Shown here in pieces: positions 63,558-64,000 of a stretch of DNA of 64,000 nucleotides. Under the pieces are notes generated by a model. It worked only from the letters and a program-made list of their open reading frames with translations, did not search any database and was not told the origin of the DNA. The stretch covers positions 618-64,617 of the forward strand of contig JAJZZM010000024.1 in the NCBI GenBank assembly GCA_021797555.1, given 5' to 3'. The DNA comes from Thermoplasmata archaeon. Its GTDB lineage: Archaea; Thermoplasmatota; Thermoplasmata; Thermoplasmatales; Thermoplasmataceae. The position numbers and the translations under genes were made by a program. How positions within the stretch are numbered: the first letter of the stretch is position 1; the number at the start of each line of letters is the position of its first letter.

Positions 63558-64000
63558 TTTTTGTCACTTCCTGTTAAAACAACCACACATGTTTCATTAT
63601 CTACAATTCTTAAAGCTGCAGCAGCTGCACTGGCTGACGCTGGCAGTACGGGCAAATTATCATATTTTTTAAAGCCTTCGGATAAACTATACATCTCATC
63701 ATCGGTAACATAAACTGCTTTCCCATTGGTTTTATATAAAACATTTAATGCATTCTGCCCATCAAATGATTTATACGATATTAATGGTTCATTTATTTCT
63801 GTTTCACTTATATTTTCAGGGTTAAGATCATGAAGTTTTCTATAACCATTTAAAAATGAATAGATTACAGGATTTCCATTTAATGTGCTTGCTGCAATAA
63901 ATTCCGGTATTTTATTTACTTTATTATTTTTATAAAGATTATAAAAACCCTTATAAATACCATATAAAGTTGTACCATTGCCTACTGGAACAGATACATA
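63542..64000 (-). CDS. Threonine-synthase-like PLP enzyme (partial, C-terminal 152 codons)
   Basis: The gene runs out of the window at its 5' side. The visible C-terminal part contains YVSVPVGNGTTLYGIYKGF, the Gly-rich PLP-phosphate segment of fold-type II enzymes, and ASASAAAAALR near the end. These are typical of threonine synthase and related diaminopropionate/serine dehydratase-type enzymes. Its TAA lies within the first codons of the DUF1611 gene (16-base overlap). The missing N-terminus with the PLP lysine prevents a precise call. Confidence 0.7.
   Translation of the reverse strand, partial: YVSVPVGNGTTLYGIYKGFYNLYKNNKVNKIPEFIAASTLNGNPVIYSFLNGYRKLHDLNPENISETEINEPLISYKSFDGQNALNVLYKTNGKAVYVTDDEMYSLSEGFKKYDNLPVLPASASAAAAALRIVDNETCVVVLTGSDKKWKRQ

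Noticed and set aside
1-64000. CRISPR array or cas genes
   Set aside because: No series of regularly spaced repeats and no Cas-like protein was found on either strand.

Overview
The window is chromosomal DNA from a very AT-rich, thermoacidophilic archaeon. The archaeal assignment rests on the DNA polymerase D large subunit, CDP-archaeol synthase, class I lysyl-tRNA synthetase, Pth2, Tsr3, Nob1 and a GPN GTPase. The fused EtfB-EtfA protein, the trehalose/GlgE-type glucan genes, the Ile/Asn/Lys-rich proteins and a 23S rRNA gene with no 5S gene behind it all point to Thermoplasmatales. Picrophilus is my best guess; this comes from gene content, not from a database match.

Layout. 1-0.23 kb: 3' end of 23S rRNA. 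0.36-19.6 kb: housekeeping and catabolism (Mrp, ribokinase family, a HIT/PRTase-regulator/LysRS operon, cyclophilin, MFS + alcohol dehydrogenase, PRPP synthase, DUF99, MscS, lactonase, Rieske + EtfBA, Nob1, TauE, E1-like, MetAP, Tmk, a Cys/Met PLP enzyme). 19.66-21.66 kb: a secreted precursor-like protein with a small membrane partner, followed by a 5'-truncated, C-terminally diverged second copy with its own partners. 21.66-24.65 kb: a patch bounded by inverted IS256-type remnants that holds a 3-hydroxyacyl-CoA dehydrogenase fragment, an AAA_14-type ATPase and an IS3-type transposase fragment. 24.8-32.0 kb: core genes (Pth2, CarS, HTH-CBS, PhoU-like, RpiA, HTH_10 regulator, FAD enzyme, UbiA). 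32.1-41.1 kb: glycogen/trehalose cluster GlgB-GlgE-TreS-Mak plus debranching enzyme. 41.3-50.6 kb: tRNA-Leu, isochorismatase-like protein, ADP-forming acyl-CoA synthetase, GPN GTPase, PolD large subunit, SCP2-like protein, CTP synthase. 50.67-59.0 kb: accessory island. 59.0-64 kb: MFS, Tsr3, and an operon of PLP enzyme, DUF1611 protein and PP-loop protein.

The most exciting region is 50.67-54.5 kb. A radical SAM enzyme lies directly downstream of an unannotated 40-codon Cys-rich peptide gene. That peptide gene is divergent from an MFS transporter. A second copy of the peptide-plus-transporter unit follows, with the same leader start and promoter but a different Cys-containing tail. This looks like a radical-SAM RiPP (thioether peptide) locus with two substrate/exporter cassettes. 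The second strong candidate is 19.7-21.7 kb, whose arrangement resembles a full-length secreted effector plus immunity gene followed by an orphan C-terminal/immunity module. A third secreted-precursor/membrane-protein pair (57.5-58.9 kb) lies in the same island as the RiPP locus. A ~310 bp direct repeat indicates the two were neighbours before an IS/ATPase segment separated them. A tRNA 3'-end fragment marks the island's right edge.
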